A stretch of 64,000 nt of DNA from Gemmatimonadaceae bacterium (lineage in GTDB: Bacteria; Gemmatimonadota; Gemmatimonadetes; Gemmatimonadales; Gemmatimonadaceae). Where the stretch lies: assembly GCA_025358925.1 (NCBI GenBank), contig JANYHT010000048.1:17331-81330 (forward strand), written 5' to 3'. The position numbers were made by a program, and so were the translations under genes. The number at the start of each line of letters is the position of its first letter. Positions within the stretch are counted from its first letter, which is position 1. The notes below the pieces were generated by a model. It was not told the origin of the DNA, ran no database searches, and saw only the letters and a list, made by a program, of their open reading frames with translations. Positions 9,579 to 21,774 of the stretch are shown in pieces.

Positions 9579-10451
9579 GTGATATCGATGGACTTGCGAA
9601 ACCGAGTTGCGACGCGACTCGGTTTCGACAGTGCGCAGCCTCGCGATCTTGCGGGGCTGCGTGCGTTGTATGCGGCGTGGTGTGGGAGCGTCCCATTCGA
9701 CAACGTGCGCAAACTGATTGCGTTGCGGACCGGTGCAACAGGTCCGTTGCCCGGCAGTGATGCAACAGACTTTCTCGAAAACTTTTTGTTGCACGGCACC
9801 GGCGGTACGTGTTGGTCGAGCAGTAATGCGCTGTTCGAAATGGTGCACGGCTTTGGGTTCAACGCGCGTCGTGTCGCGGGTTCGATGCGCGACGTGGGCG
9901 TGCCGGGTCATGGCTCAATTAAAGTGCTGATTGACGCCGTTGATTGGTTGGTGGATTCTTCGATGCTCACGATGTATCCGATCCCCATCCGCGACACACT
10001 GCACGTTGATCGACATCCGATCTTTGGCGTTGAGGTAGAGCCGGGGGTAGGCGACCACGCGGGCACACACGTGGTGTGGTTTGATTCACCACCGCACGAG
10101 GACTACTTCCCGTGTCGCTTGCTGTTCGATCCGGTCGATTACGATTTTTACTTAGAGCGGTACGAGATTTCGCGCACGAAGGGGCCGTTCAATCATCATC
10201 TGTCGGTCCGCTATAATCGCGGTGATGCGCGCAGCGTCCTTCAGGGACATACGCGACATCGGCAAACCGTGCATGGCGTGCAGTCCCTTGCGCTCACACG
10301 CGATGAGTTGTGCAACGAACTGCGTGAAGTCGTTGGACTGTCGAGTGACATCGTCGCGCAGTGGGTGGCGTGTGGCGCGCTTGACGCGGCGTATGAGCCG
10401 TACGCGGGCCCGACACCAGCACCGTTGGGGACACCGCCATCGCGCCGGTAG
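9579..10451 (+). CDS. Arylamine N-acetyltransferase family protein
   Basis: A 290-residue cytoplasmic protein resembling arylamine N-acetyltransferases, which move acetyl groups from acetyl-CoA to amines. It has the N-terminal SVPFDNVRKL block, a catalytic Cys at about residue 78 in GGTCWSSSNALF, His111 in GHGSIKVLID and Asp126 in DWLVDSS. These match the Cys-His-Asp triad in order and spacing. The GTG at 9579 is used; an in-frame ATG at 9588 is an alternative. The gene follows the M28 peptidase by 11 bp. The C-terminal 50 residues are less conserved in look. The true acceptor (arylamine, hydrazine or another amine) cannot be told. Confidence 0.85.
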   Translation: MISMDLRNRVATRLGFDSAQPRDLAGLRALYAAWCGSVPFDNVRKLIALRTGATGPLPGSDATDFLENFLLHGTGGTCWSSSNALFEMVHGFGFNARRVAGSMRDVGVPGHGSIKVLIDAVDWLVDSSMLTMYPIPIRDTLHVDRHPIFGVEVEPGVGDHAGTHVVWFDSPPHEDYFPCRLLFDPVDYDFYLERYEISRTKGPFNHHLSVRYNRGDARSVLQGHTRHRQTVHGVQSLALTRDELCNELREVVGLSSDIVAQWVACGALDAAYEPYAGPTPAPLGTPPSRR

Positions 10452-10498
10452 GTTCGCCTGACCGCACGCTTCGTGCGCCCACCGAGCGTGTCATACAA

Positions 10499-11284
10499 TT
10501 GATCTGCATCGACCTGGACGGCACGTTGGTTGGGTCGGGTGGTGCGGTGCATCCAGATAATTGGATCGCTGCACACGAGGCACGCGACGCCGGCATTCAG
10601 CTTGCCATTTGCTCCGGCCGACCAAACTTCGGGCTCGCGCGCGACTACGCGACGCAGATGAGTGCGAGCGGATGGCACAGTTTTCAGAATGGCGCAAGCG
10701 TCGTGCAACTTGCCGACAATACGTCGCGCTCAACGTATTTGCCGGTGCATCTCGTCGACATGTTAAAAGCGCGTGCGCACGCGACCGGATTCACATTGGA
10801 GCTCTACTCTGACGATGCATTTGCTGTCGAGAGCAACTCTGATCGTGTGCGTCAGCACGCGGCGCTACTCGGCGTGCCGTTTCTGCCACGTCCGTTTGAC
10901 ACGCTGCACGGTGACGTTGTGCGCGCGCAATGGCTGTTGTCGCATGCGGAGGCAGCGCTGATCCTTGCGGAGCCACACGATGGGCTTGAGGTATCACCTT
11001 CTACGTCACCGGTGATGCCTGATACCACGTTTGTTGGAATGACGCGCGCGGGCGTCACGAAGGCGACCGCAGTGCGTGCGATAGCCGCCGAGTATGGCAT
11101 TGCGATGACGAACGTGATGTTCGTGGGTGACGGCGGCAATGATGTGTCGGCAATGCGCGTAGTGGGCTGGCCCGTGGCGATGGCCAATGCGGAGGCAGGC
11201 GCGTTGGCCATTGCGCGAAATGTGGTCGCTGATGTGGACAGCGGGGGCGTGGCAGAGGCGCTTCGCATGGGCATGCGACGATAG
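10499..11284 (+). CDS. HAD-IIB family (Cof-type) phosphatase
   Basis: About 261 residues, with all HAD motifs: motif I IDLDGTL with the nucleophile Asp near the N-terminus, motif II in ICSGRP, the Lys of motif III in GVTKATAVRAIAAEYGI and motif IV VGDGGNDVSAMRVVG. A C2-type cap lies between motifs II and III. Such enzymes hydrolyse sugar phosphates and similar small phosphates. The start is uncertain: the TTG at 10499 leaves almost no residues before motif I, has no clear ribosome site, and the frame stays open upstream without ATG or GTG. It follows the acetyltransferase gene and ends just before a strong inverted-repeat terminator. Confidence 0.88.
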   Translation: MICIDLDGTLVGSGGAVHPDNWIAAHEARDAGIQLAICSGRPNFGLARDYATQMSASGWHSFQNGASVVQLADNTSRSTYLPVHLVDMLKARAHATGFTLELYSDDAFAVESNSDRVRQHAALLGVPFLPRPFDTLHGDVVRAQWLLSHAEAALILAEPHDGLEVSPSTSPVMPDTTFVGMTRAGVTKATAVRAIAAEYGIAMTNVMFVGDGGNDVSAMRVVGWPVAMANAEAGALAIARNVVADVDSGGVAEALRMGMRR

Positions 11285-11315
11285 CGTGCGAGGTTTCGAC
11301 GTTCGCGCGCGCGCC

Positions 11316-11359
11316 GCGCACAGAAAACGCCCCATCTCGATGGGGCGTTTTCTGTGCGC
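11316..11359. terminator. Bidirectional intrinsic terminator between HAD gene and tRNA
   Basis: A perfect inverted repeat with two 21-base arms separated by two bases. The GC core is CGCCCCATC / GATGGGGCG, flanked by an A-rich run on one side and a T-rich run (GTTTTCT) on the other. It lies between the plus-strand HAD gene and the minus-strand tRNA, so it can terminate transcription from both sides. Confidence 0.85.
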
Positions 11360-11383
11360 ATGTACGACTTGGTCCATATGCAA

Positions 11384-11457
11384 TAGCTGGGGCGGGACTC
11401 GAACCCGCGACCCCGGCATTATGAGTGCCGTGCTCTAACCAGCTGAGCTACCCAGCC
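11384..11457 (-). tRNA. tRNA with CAU anticodon (elongator Met, or Ile2)
   Basis: A 74-base cloverleaf on the minus strand. The acceptor stem GGCTGGG pairs with CCCAGCT (one G-U pair), the D arm is GCTCAGCTGGTTAGAGC, the anticodon loop is CTCATAA (CAU), and the T arm GCGGGTTCGAGTCCCGC is perfect. The CCA end is not encoded. CAU without initiator features means elongator Met or lysidine-modified Ile2; I cannot separate these by eye. Confidence 0.9.
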
Positions 11458-11548
11458 GTACTCCAACTTCCGACAAACTGATGCTGCCACGCAAACGGCC
11501 GACCCTGGTGAGGACCGGCCGATGCGTACTTTAACGCTTCCCAACTGA

Positions 11549-11622
<74 letters not shown>

Positions 11623-11657
11623 GCAGTTCGAGGAACCTAGCCGCCAGCCCCACGGAG

Positions 11658-14117
<2,460 letters not shown>

Positions 14118-14121
<4 letters not shown>

Positions 14122-15116
14122 TCCGTAAAGTGGTCATGCCCGACGATGAATTCAACGCGTACGTCGGGATCGGGCAAACCCACAATCTCCACTGCGCCCT
14201 CGGATTGGACACCAACGACCTCGCCGACATCCGTGAGCGACACGTCAAACTGCTCGCGCCATCGTTCACACAGCTGAGTCGCGACAGTGACGGACGCGGC
14301 TATGAGCAGCTCGTACTCTTCACCGCTCTGAAGCGCAGCAACGACATCAACCTGAGGCCCGATTGGAATACATGCGGCGTCAATTCGCAGACGTACGCCG
14401 CTTGCAGCGGCAAGATGCCGCGCGTCGGCCGCCAATCCATCCGAGATATCCAGCATGGCGTGTACACCGGCCAAAGCCAGTGCCATTCCTTCGCGCAATC
14501 GTGGCACGGGGCTGGCGAACCGACCACGCGCCCAGGCTGCGGGCTCGTGTCCCGCGTAAAGCGCTGCTACAGCCTGCCCAGGGCCGCCAAGTGAACCTGT
14601 CACGAGCAAACGGTCACCGGTCTGCGCGCCCCGACGAGCCACGGCGTGCAGCGTCGAGCCAATCACCGTAGTCGTCAGCGAAAACGTTCGTCCGTGACTC
14701 AAATTCCCACCAACGATTTTGGCGCCAGTCGGCCGTACAACTTGCGCAGTGCCATCGGCAATATCGACCAGCGACGCACGCCAGAGATCCGGTACCACAA
14801 AAGCGAAGAGCACGGCGTCCGCTCGCGCGCCCATCGCCGCAAGATCACTGAGTGCCGCCGCAACGGCACGTGCACCAATCTCATGCGGCGTGAGCCAACC
14901 GCGCAAAAAATGTGTGCCCTCCACGCACGCGTCGGTGCTGACTATCAGTTCGCGACCAGTAGCGACGATCTCGCGCGAGAGTGCGCGCAATACCGCCGCG
15001 TCGTCGCCAATGTCCACCGCGAGTGCACCCCACTGCGCCATCATCAATCGAACCATGTCAAACTCATTGCCCGGACCCATGGCTTGATGCGCGCGCCTCG
15101 CCGCATCGTCGCTCAC
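14118..15116 (-). CDS. thiL: Thiamine-monophosphate kinase
   Basis: About 332 residues. ThiL makes thiamine diphosphate from thiamine monophosphate and ATP. It shows the AIRS/GHMP-like ATP-binding motifs VDIGDDAAVL and STDACVEGTHFL, AAALSDLAAMGA with the Mg-binding Asp, VGGNLSHG, the DISDGLAADARHLAAAS block, and GEEYELL. I place the start at the GTG at 15116, which overlaps the upstream stop as GTGA; an ATG at 15080 is an alternative. No other thiamine genes are nearby. Confidence 0.93.
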
Positions 15117-16786
15117 GGCAAACCGCCATCGCTCGCACGACGCAGTCGCACGAGTCCGAATGGCGTCGCAATCCATAACCAGTCACGACTCGCGACAACA
15201 TCGAGCGCCGGACCGGGCAAGTCGGTGGGTATGCGCAGCAGGCGCGTTGCGCCAGTATTGCGCGCCATGATCAATACGCCGTTACTGCCTGCGAGCCAAA
15301 TCGTTCGATCATCCATGGCGAGTCGCGTGACCGTTCCCACTTGGCGCATATCCAACGCCACGATGCGCGACGGTTCCACGCCACCTTTTGGCGAGAGTTG
15401 CAGGACGGCGTCGTCTGTTGCCGCAAGCAGGACGGTGTCGCTCCACGCGAGCGCGCGAATTGGTCGACGTAACGCCGGATCAACGCCGGCCGGACGCAGC
15501 AACGCTCCATCTGCGGGCATCGCGACGACACCGCCCGACGTTCCCATCCACAGGGTATCGCCGATTTGCTGCAGCGCGTAGATCGTCGTTCCATCGAGCA
15601 CGCGCGTGCCTAGCCCACGCGTTTTTCGATCACGCGATGCACCGCTGTCGTTGACCCACACGAGTCCGCGCGCTGTGCCGGCCCACGCACCTTCGCCACG
15701 CGCGGAAATTGCATACACGCGATCGTCCAGCATCCCGTCCAACGTGGTCCACGTCGCGACATCTTCACCCGCATCAAGGCGCACGCGAACGACACCGCGA
15801 TCGGTGGCGAGCCACGCGCGCTGCGCACGCAACGACATGGCGTGCACCCGTACACCAAGCAGCGGCGCGCTGATCGTACCATCCACCCAACGCCATCGCT
15901 GCAAGTCGTTACTCGTGAAACTCAAACCTCCGCGCACTTGTGACTCGCCCAGTCCCGCGCTCCAGACACCATCGGAAGCGAGCGCCAGTGCCCCAATGCC
16001 ACTTTCGATCGGTCCAAAACGCAGCGGCGTGGCTTGTTGAAATGTTGGATCAACTTTGTACAGGCCGTCGCCATTCGTGCCCAGCCACACCTCACTCGCA
16101 CGTTCCGGCGACGACGCGCCGCTGCTTATGGCAAATGACCGCAGAGCACGATCGCCCTGCTGGTTGCGAAACAGGAGTGACTGTGAGGAACGCAAAGCAG
16201 GAAATTGCGCGTACAAATCAGTGAGCGTTTTTGGCAGCACGAGCGTGCTCGCCGCCGGCGGATTCGACACGCCAAACGCCATGCCGGTGCGAGAAACACG
16301 CGTCCATTGGCGACCCGCGCGCACGTACGCGTCGCCGGTGCCGCCTTTGTCAAACGCGATATAGTCTGGGATCCCTGGAATAATCGTGCGTTGCACCTGC
16401 TCTACTTGCGGTCGATACATCACGACGGCGCCCGGCACGCCAATCCACACCGCATCCTCAACGGGATCGCCCACCATGAGCGAAATGCGCGCGTCCGTGA
16501 GACCATTCTCTCGCGTGAACGGTGCGCTCCACGTGTTGAACAATCGATCGTAAACACCCACACCGCTTGGAGTGGCAGAAAACACGTAGCGACGCGATAC
16601 CGCGACGGCGAGCACCTCACTAAAGCTACCGATGTATTGCCGTTCGTCACGTCGACTGTAACCGTCACTACTGGAACGACTACTGCTGGTGCCGACACTT
16701 GCGCACCCATTCACGGTTGCGGTGAGCGCCGTCATGAACCAGATGATAATCGTGAGTCCACGAAGCCTTCGCCGTTGATTCTGCAT
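15113..16786 (-). CDS. Beta-propeller lipoprotein of unknown function
   Basis: 557 residues. The N-terminus is hydrophobic (LTIIIWFMTALTATVNGC) and ends in a Cys before a Ser-rich stretch, suggesting a lipoprotein. The rest is made of repeated WxG/WxA blades such as AVWIGVPGAVVMY, VWLGTNGDGLYKVD, AWLATDRGVVRVRL, AWAGTARGLVWV and LWMGTSGGVVAMP, like the sensor propellers of hybrid two-component proteins, but without kinase or DNA-binding parts. The ATG at 16786 lies four bases after the nnr stop; its own stop overlaps thiL. The partner or ligand cannot be inferred. Confidence 0.85.
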   Translation of the reverse strand: MQNQRRRLRGLTIIIWFMTALTATVNGCASVGTSSSRSSSDGYSRRDERQYIGSFSEVLAVAVSRRYVFSATPSGVGVYDRLFNTWSAPFTRENGLTDARISLMVGDPVEDAVWIGVPGAVVMYRPQVEQVQRTIIPGIPDYIAFDKGGTGDAYVRAGRQWTRVSRTGMAFGVSNPPAASTLVLPKTLTDLYAQFPALRSSQSLLFRNQQGDRALRSFAISSGASSPERASEVWLGTNGDGLYKVDPTFQQATPLRFGPIESGIGALALASDGVWSAGLGESQVRGGLSFTSNDLQRWRWVDGTISAPLLGVRVHAMSLRAQRAWLATDRGVVRVRLDAGEDVATWTTLDGMLDDRVYAISARGEGAWAGTARGLVWVNDSGASRDRKTRGLGTRVLDGTTIYALQQIGDTLWMGTSGGVVAMPADGALLRPAGVDPALRRPIRALAWSDTVLLAATDDAVLQLSPKGGVEPSRIVALDMRQVGTVTRLAMDDRTIWLAGSNGVLIMARNTGATRLLRIPTDLPGPALDVVASRDWLWIATPFGLVRLRRASDGGLP

Positions 16787-16790
16787 CCGA

Positions 16791-18380
16791 CTATTGCAAC
16801 GGTGCGGGAAAACTCGCCAACACACTCGGCGGAAGTGCCGGCGCGCGCGCCATTTCGTTCCACGCTGCGGGGAGCGCATCGAGTACGGCGTCGAGCGTGA
16901 GACCGCGAATGGTAGTGCTGGTCGTAACAGCAAACTCTGCGGCGAGTCCGTGCGCCGTCGCGCCGAGCATCGCTGCATCGTGACCTGATACACCTTGTGC
17001 AAGCAACGCGCCGATGATCCCGGTGAGAATATCACCACTGCCGCCGGTGGCGAGCAGTGCATTGCCGCGCGCCATTACTGTGACCGGCAAACCATCAGGC
17101 GTCGCGATGAGCGTTGGCGTGCCTTTCAACAACACGGTCACATTCGCGCGCCTCGCGAAATCACACAGCACGTCACTGCGCGTTTGCCAGTCCATGGTCG
17201 GCGACACGCGCGCGAGAGCGACAAATTCACCAATGTGTGGCGTGATCACAGCGTGTGGTGCTCGCGACGTCACGGCGCGTAAAATTGTCGCTGCATCATG
17301 CGCGTCCGTGGGCAACGTGCCATCCACGTTGTACATCGTCATCAACGTCAACGCGTCCGCGTCGAGGACAACCGGACGCTCGGCGTTTTCCCGCAACGCG
17401 CGGAGCAACACCGCAAACGACGCGCGACTACGCCCGAGACCGGGTCCAATCGCGAGCGCGTGCGCCCAGGGTGCTCGTGCCACATCATCGGACGGCCAGT
17501 CGTGCGCGATGGCCTGCGGCACAGCTTGCTGCACCGACGCAACTCCACGATGATCCACCCAGACCTTGGCGAGCCCACAGCCCGCGCGCAGTGCGGCTCG
17601 TGTGGCGAGCATGACGGCGCCCGCCATACCATCCGCGCCACCGACGAGCGCGAGGTGCCCACGCGTGCCTTTGTGCGCGTTCCACGCAATGGTTGGCAGC
17701 GCGCGCTTGAGTACCGCATCATCGGCGATGCACCATGCTTCGTCGTTCAGCGCTACGGCGCTACGCAAACCAATATCGAGGATCTGCAACACGCCAACAT
17801 GTGATCGCGCGATGAGTTGCCCGCGCTTAATGGTGCCAAAGCTCAACGTGCGATGCGCGGCAACGCTGCCCGCTGCGATATCGCCGCTCGATGCGTCGAG
17901 TCCTGACGGGAGATCAAGCGCGACAATTTGCGCACCCCGTTCGCGCGCCAACGCGAGCATCGCGCACGCAACGATAACGCCATCACGCAACGGTCCGCAG
18001 TGGCCTGTACCGAGCACCCCATCCACCGCGACGAGTTCTCGACCCGTTGGCGCGCCGTGGACGAGATACGGTGACGCAATCGCACACGCGTGCTGTGCGT
18101 CCGCCGATCGTGGAGGAGCGGTGGCATGCACGCGCACCACAACGCCAGCGCGCGCTAGTTGCGCCGCGACGATATACGCATCACCGCCATTGTTCCCCGT
18201 GCCGGCATACAGGGCCACGCCATGCGCGAGCCGCTCCGGAAATGCGCGCAACATGTCAGCGGCAGCAACGGTACCTGCCTGCACCATGAGGGCGGACGAT
18301 GCGGCACCGTCGCGAATGGCGGCTTGATCGCGCGCTGAAGATTCTGCAGCGGATGTGACGCGCAGGAGTGAACCGCGCAT
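16791..18380 (-). CDS. nnr: Bifunctional NAD(P)H-hydrate epimerase / ADP-dependent dehydratase
   Basis: 529 residues with two fused domains that repair hydrated NAD(P)H. The N-terminal YjeF_N epimerase has ALMVQAGTVAAADML, the YAGTGNNGGDAYIVA loop and VDGVLGTGHCGPLRDG. The C-terminal ribokinase-like dehydratase has KGTRGHLALVGGADGMAGAV, LAIGPGLGRSRA, VLDADALTL, ITPHIGEFVAL and TGGSGDILTGIIGALLAQG. Both active sites look intact. The ATG at 18380 is chosen because it follows the upstream stop by four bases and leaves a normal N-terminus. Confidence 0.95.
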   Translation of the reverse strand: MRGSLLRVTSAAESSARDQAAIRDGAASSALMVQAGTVAAADMLRAFPERLAHGVALYAGTGNNGGDAYIVAAQLARAGVVVRVHATAPPRSADAQHACAIASPYLVHGAPTGRELVAVDGVLGTGHCGPLRDGVIVACAMLALARERGAQIVALDLPSGLDASSGDIAAGSVAAHRTLSFGTIKRGQLIARSHVGVLQILDIGLRSAVALNDEAWCIADDAVLKRALPTIAWNAHKGTRGHLALVGGADGMAGAVMLATRAALRAGCGLAKVWVDHRGVASVQQAVPQAIAHDWPSDDVARAPWAHALAIGPGLGRSRASFAVLLRALRENAERPVVLDADALTLMTMYNVDGTLPTDAHDAATILRAVTSRAPHAVITPHIGEFVALARVSPTMDWQTRSDVLCDFARRANVTVLLKGTPTLIATPDGLPVTVMARGNALLATGGSGDILTGIIGALLAQGVSGHDAAMLGATAHGLAAEFAVTTSTTIRGLTLDAVLDALPAAWNEMARAPALPPSVLASFPAPLQ

Positions 18381-18384
18381 CAGA

Positions 18385-18768
18385 TCAGACGTGCGTGGTA
18401 CTCCACGGATACTCTCGCTCAAACGCATCTTCAAAAGCGAAGACACCAATAAAATCATCGCGCGAATCGTGTGGCTGACTGATTAGCAAGCCCATATCGA
18501 CGAGCGTGAACACAATGTCACCAATATCGCTCGTGGAGCAGACGCCCCAATGCTCAAGCACGATGCGCGCCGTAACACCAAAGCGCTGCAACGCCAACGT
18601 GCGGCAGGACCGCGCGAGTTCCGGCCCCGTGATGTGGCGCCGCTCGGTGAGATGTGTCTGCGAGTGTTCGAGTGCGGCGAGCACAAACATGTACGCGCGC
18701 TCGTCAAAGCGCGGTTCTCGCAGTCGAATTTGCTCCATGATGCCATCGCGAAACGCCAGCTCGGTCAC
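18385..18768 (-). CDS. Minf_1886 family conserved protein
   Basis: 127 residues, starting at a GTG at 18768 with a GAGGGAG ribosome site. It matches the conserved Minf_1886 family pattern: REPRFDERAYMFVLAALEH, HITGPELARSCRTLALQRFG, LEHWGVCSTSDIGDIVFTLV, MGLLISQPHDSRDDF, and a C-terminal FEDAFEREYPW. The family is common in Planctomycetes, Verrucomicrobia and Gemmatimonadota and has no known function. It lies between glyA (130 bp upstream) and nnr (four bases downstream). Confidence 0.85.
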   Translation of the reverse strand: MTELAFRDGIMEQIRLREPRFDERAYMFVLAALEHSQTHLTERRHITGPELARSCRTLALQRFGVTARIVLEHWGVCSTSDIGDIVFTLVDMGLLISQPHDSRDDFIGVFAFEDAFEREYPWSTTHV

Positions 18769-18897
18769 TGCGGCTGCTCCCTCACACGGTACACTACGTT
18801 GATGTCGACAAAAGACGAGCGGTAACCGCGCGATGCAACCGCCGCTAGCGCACCCGTAAATGATGCAGGCACGCCGCGGGTGCCACAATGCCTTGCG

Positions 18898-20202
18898 CTA
18901 CCCAACCGCACGATACAGCGGATAGCGATCCGCCAACAGCTTCACGTCGGCGCGCACCGCGGCAACAGTCGCCGCATCGTCGGGCGAGAGCAACACACGA
19001 TCAATCAACGACGCAATCTGTTGCATCGCGCTCGCGTCCATGCCACGCGTAGTCACCGCTGGCGTACCAATGCGAATGCCGCTGGTGACAAACGGAGATT
19101 GCGTTTCCTTCGGCACCGTATTTTTGTTGACCGTGATACCGGCCAGATCCAACACCTTCTCGGCCACCTTACCCGTCAAGCTCTTGCTGCGTAGATCGAC
19201 CAGCATGAGGTGATTGTCAGTGCCACCGGAAACGATGTGATACCCACGTTCCATGAGCGCAGACGATAAGACCTGCGCGTTGGTGACCACCTGCCGACAA
19301 TACGCGGTGAACTCTGGCTGGAGTGCTTCGCGAAACGCGACGGCCTTGGCCGCGATCACATGCTCCAGCGGACCACCCTGCATACCGGGGAACGTCGCCT
19401 TATCGACAGCCTTCGCATACTCCGCCTTGCAGAGAATGATGCCACCACGCGGTCCACGCAACGTCTTGTGCGTCGTGCTCGTCACGACATCAGCAAACGG
19501 CACCGGTGACGGATACACACCAGTGGCGGCGAGGCCAGCAAAGTGCGCCATGTCGACCATAAACAGCGCGCCGATTTCTTTTGCCACATCGGCGAAGGCC
19601 TGCCAATCAATCGTGCGGGAGTACGCGCTGTATCCCGCGATAATCATCTTGGGCTTGTGCTCACGCGCCTGCGCTCGCATTTGCTCATAATTGATGATGC
19701 CGTCATCCGTCACACCGTACGACACCGCCTTGTACAACAATCCGGAAAAGTTCACAGGCGAGCCATGCGTAAGGTGACCGCCCTGCGACAAATCCATGCC
19801 GAGAAACGTGTCACCAGGTTTTAGGAACGCGAGGAAGACCGCCGCATTTGCCGAAGCCCCACTGTGCGCCTGCACATTCGCATGCTCGGCACCGAACAAC
19901 TGTTTTGCTCGATCAATCGCCATCTGCTCTACCTTATCTACCACCTCGCAGCCGCCGTAATATCGCTTCCCCGGCAGTCCTTCGGCGTACTTGTTGGTGA
20001 GCGGCGACCCCATCGCTTCCATGACGGCTGGCGACACAAAATTCTCGCTGGCAATGAGCTCGAGCCCGTCGCTCTGCCGAACAATCTCTTCTTCAATGAG
20101 ATGCGCGATTTCAGGATCGGCCGCCAATAGCGCCGCCCCCGGTGGGCAGCGATCCCACAAGTGCCATGCGGTGCTGTCACCCGCGCGGTGTGTGGTGCTC
20201 AC
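18898..20202 (-). CDS. glyA: Serine hydroxymethyltransferase
   Basis: 434 residues. GlyA converts serine and tetrahydrofolate to glycine and 5,10-methylene-THF with PLP. Hallmarks are [36 protein letters not shown], the PLP-lysine motif [18 protein letters not shown], and a C-terminal [15 protein letters not shown]. There is an N-terminal extension of about 25 residues relative to most homologues. The GTG start overlaps the rpiB stop (GTGA); glyA next to rpiB is a recurrent bacterial pair. Confidence 0.97.
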   Translation of the reverse strand: MSTTHRAGDSTAWHLWDRCPPGAALLAADPEIAHLIEEEIVRQSDGLELIASENFVSPAVMEAMGSPLTNKYAEGLPGKRYYGGCEVVDKVEQMAIDRAKQLFGAEHANVQAHSGASANAAVFLAFLKPGDTFLGMDLSQGGHLTHGSPVNFSGLLYKAVSYGVTDDGIINYEQMRAQAREHKPKMIIAGYSAYSRTIDWQAFADVAKEIGALFMVDMAHFAGLAATGVYPSPVPFADVVTSTTHKTLRGPRGGIILCKAEYAKAVDKATFPGMQGGPLEHVIAAKAVAFREALQPEFTAYCRQVVTNAQVLSSALMERGYHIVSGGTDNHLMLVDLRSKSLTGKVAEKVLDLAGITVNKNTVPKETQSPFVTSGIRIGTPAVTTRGMDASAMQQIASLIDRVLLSPDDAATVAAVRADVKLLADRYPLYRAVG

Positions 20203-20690
20203 GATGTGCTCTCCACGATATCGAGATCGTCGCGCTCTATTTTTTCGATGCGACGGAGATGACGTCCACCTTCAAATTCGGTGCTCAACCACGTTGTTAA
20301 AATCTCCAGTGCATCTTCATCCGAAATGAAGCGCGCGGGCAACACGAGCACATTCGCATCGTTGTGCTTGCGCGACAACGCGGCAATCTCCGGCGTCCAC
20401 ACGACAGCGGCACGCACACCCGGATACCGATTGGCTACGTATGACATACCGAGGCCCGTTCCACAGAGAAGTATTCCGCGTTCGGCTGCGCCCGTTGACA
20501 CTTCTTGCGCGAGTGGATGCCCGAAGTCGGAGTAGTCAGAACTGGCCGTGCTATGCGCGCCGATATCCTCGACAGCAAAGCCACGGTCGACGAGGGATGC
20601 GCGCAAGCGCTCCTTCATCTCAAAACCCGCGTGATCGGATGCGATGGGAATACGTTCGCCTGCATGCGCGATGTGTGTAATGTGTGTCAT
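20199..20690 (-). CDS. rpiB: Ribose-5-phosphate isomerase B
   Basis: About 163 residues; interconverts ribose-5-phosphate and ribulose-5-phosphate. It shows the RpiB/LacAB blocks [36 protein letters not shown], the catalytic Cys in [20 protein letters not shown] and [13 protein letters not shown]. The ATG at 20690 is favoured; a TTG at 20696 overlaps the stop of the upstream dehydrogenase. The C-terminus is slightly longer than usual. Confidence 0.94.
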   Translation of the reverse strand: MTHITHIAHAGERIPIASDHAGFEMKERLRASLVDRGFAVEDIGAHSTASSDYSDFGHPLAQEVSTGAAERGILLCGTGLGMSYVANRYPGVRAAVVWTPEIAALSRKHNDANVLVLPARFISDEDALEILTTWLSTEFEGGRHLRRIEKIERDDLDIVESTS

Positions 20691-20692
20691 GA

Positions 20693-21769
20693 TCAAGTCT
20701 CGCGATTAGGGTACTGTGGCCATGTCTGCAACATGCCGCGCACGGCTTTGATACGCTGCTCTGCAACACGGTCAGCTGCTTTGTACGTTGGAATATGCGT
20801 CTCTTTTGCCAGACGGAATACGCTCAACACCGTGTGATAAATCTCATCCGCTTTGCGCAGCGAACGCTCACGATTCCATCCGGTCAATTCGCTATACACG
20901 TTAATGACGCCGCCAGCATTTGCCACGTAGTCCGGCGCGTACAAAATACCCTGCGCTTCAAGCGCGTCGCCATGCCGATCTTCGAGTAACTGATTGTTGG
21001 CCGCACCTGACACAATTTCGACCTGTAGCTGCGGAATGGTGTCGTCGTTGAGCACGCCGCCCAAAGCACACGGTGCAAAGATGTCGGCTTTTACACGGTA
21101 GATGTCAGCGAGCGCGACAACTGTGGCGCCAGTCGCGTCGACGACACGTTGCATGCGCATCGCATCAATGTCGGTGATGACGAGTAACGCACCCGCTTTA
21201 TGCAGTTCGACGGCGAGATGATAGCCCACATGACCACAGCCCTGAATCGCGACCGTACGCCCGTCTAACGAATCGCTACCCCATCGCTCACAGGCGGACG
21301 CCTGAATAGCGCGAAACACGCCGTGCGCGGTGACCGACGATGGATCGCCAGACTTCGACCCGATGCCGGTCACGTACTTCGTTTCCATGTGCACGAAGTC
21401 CATATCTTCGACGGTTGTTCCGACATCCTCGGCCGTCACATACCGTCCGCCGAGTGAATCGACAAATCGTCCGTGTGCGCGAAAGATCATTTCGCGATTG
21501 ACAGTCTTGTTGTCGCCGATGATTACCGACTTTCCGCCGCCAAGGTTGAGACCTGCGACGGCATTCTTGTACGTCATGCCGCGCGAAAGCCGCAACGCGT
21601 CAGTGATCGCGTCCTCGTCCGTAGCGTAGTTCCAAAATCGACAGCCGCCGAGTGCGGGGCCAAGCGTTGTATCGTGAATCGCGATCACACCACGATACCC
21701 CGTGGCTTTGTCGTGGCAGAGCACGACCTGCTCGTGCCCCATGTCCGCAATCGTGTCGAAGAAGCGCAT
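20693..21769 (-). CDS. Glu/Leu/Phe/Val dehydrogenase, leucine-dehydrogenase type
   Basis: 358 residues of the short amino-acid dehydrogenase class (leucine, valine or phenylalanine), which oxidatively deaminates branched-chain amino acids with NAD. The substrate domain has TLGPALGGCRFWNY and the catalytic lysine block SRGMTYKNAVAGLNLGGGKS; the Rossmann domain has VAIQGCGHVGYHLAVELHKAG. Neighbours (acyl-CoA dehydrogenase, 3-hydroxyacyl-CoA dehydrogenase, thiolase) fit branched-chain amino acid catabolism. Leu versus Phe/Val preference is an inference from the context. Confidence 0.93.
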   Translation of the reverse strand: MRFFDTIADMGHEQVVLCHDKATGYRGVIAIHDTTLGPALGGCRFWNYATDEDAITDALRLSRGMTYKNAVAGLNLGGGKSVIIGDNKTVNREMIFRAHGRFVDSLGGRYVTAEDVGTTVEDMDFVHMETKYVTGIGSKSGDPSSVTAHGVFRAIQASACERWGSDSLDGRTVAIQGCGHVGYHLAVELHKAGALLVITDIDAMRMQRVVDATGATVVALADIYRVKADIFAPCALGGVLNDDTIPQLQVEIVSGAANNQLLEDRHGDALEAQGILYAPDYVANAGGVINVYSELTGWNRERSLRKADEIYHTVLSVFRLAKETHIPTYKAADRVAEQRIKAVRGMLQTWPQYPNRET

Positions 21770-21774
21770 GAAAA

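Noticed and set aside
17566..18327. Plus-strand Ala/Ser-rich frame
   Set aside because: It is antisense to the nnr gene, whose catalytic motifs are all present.
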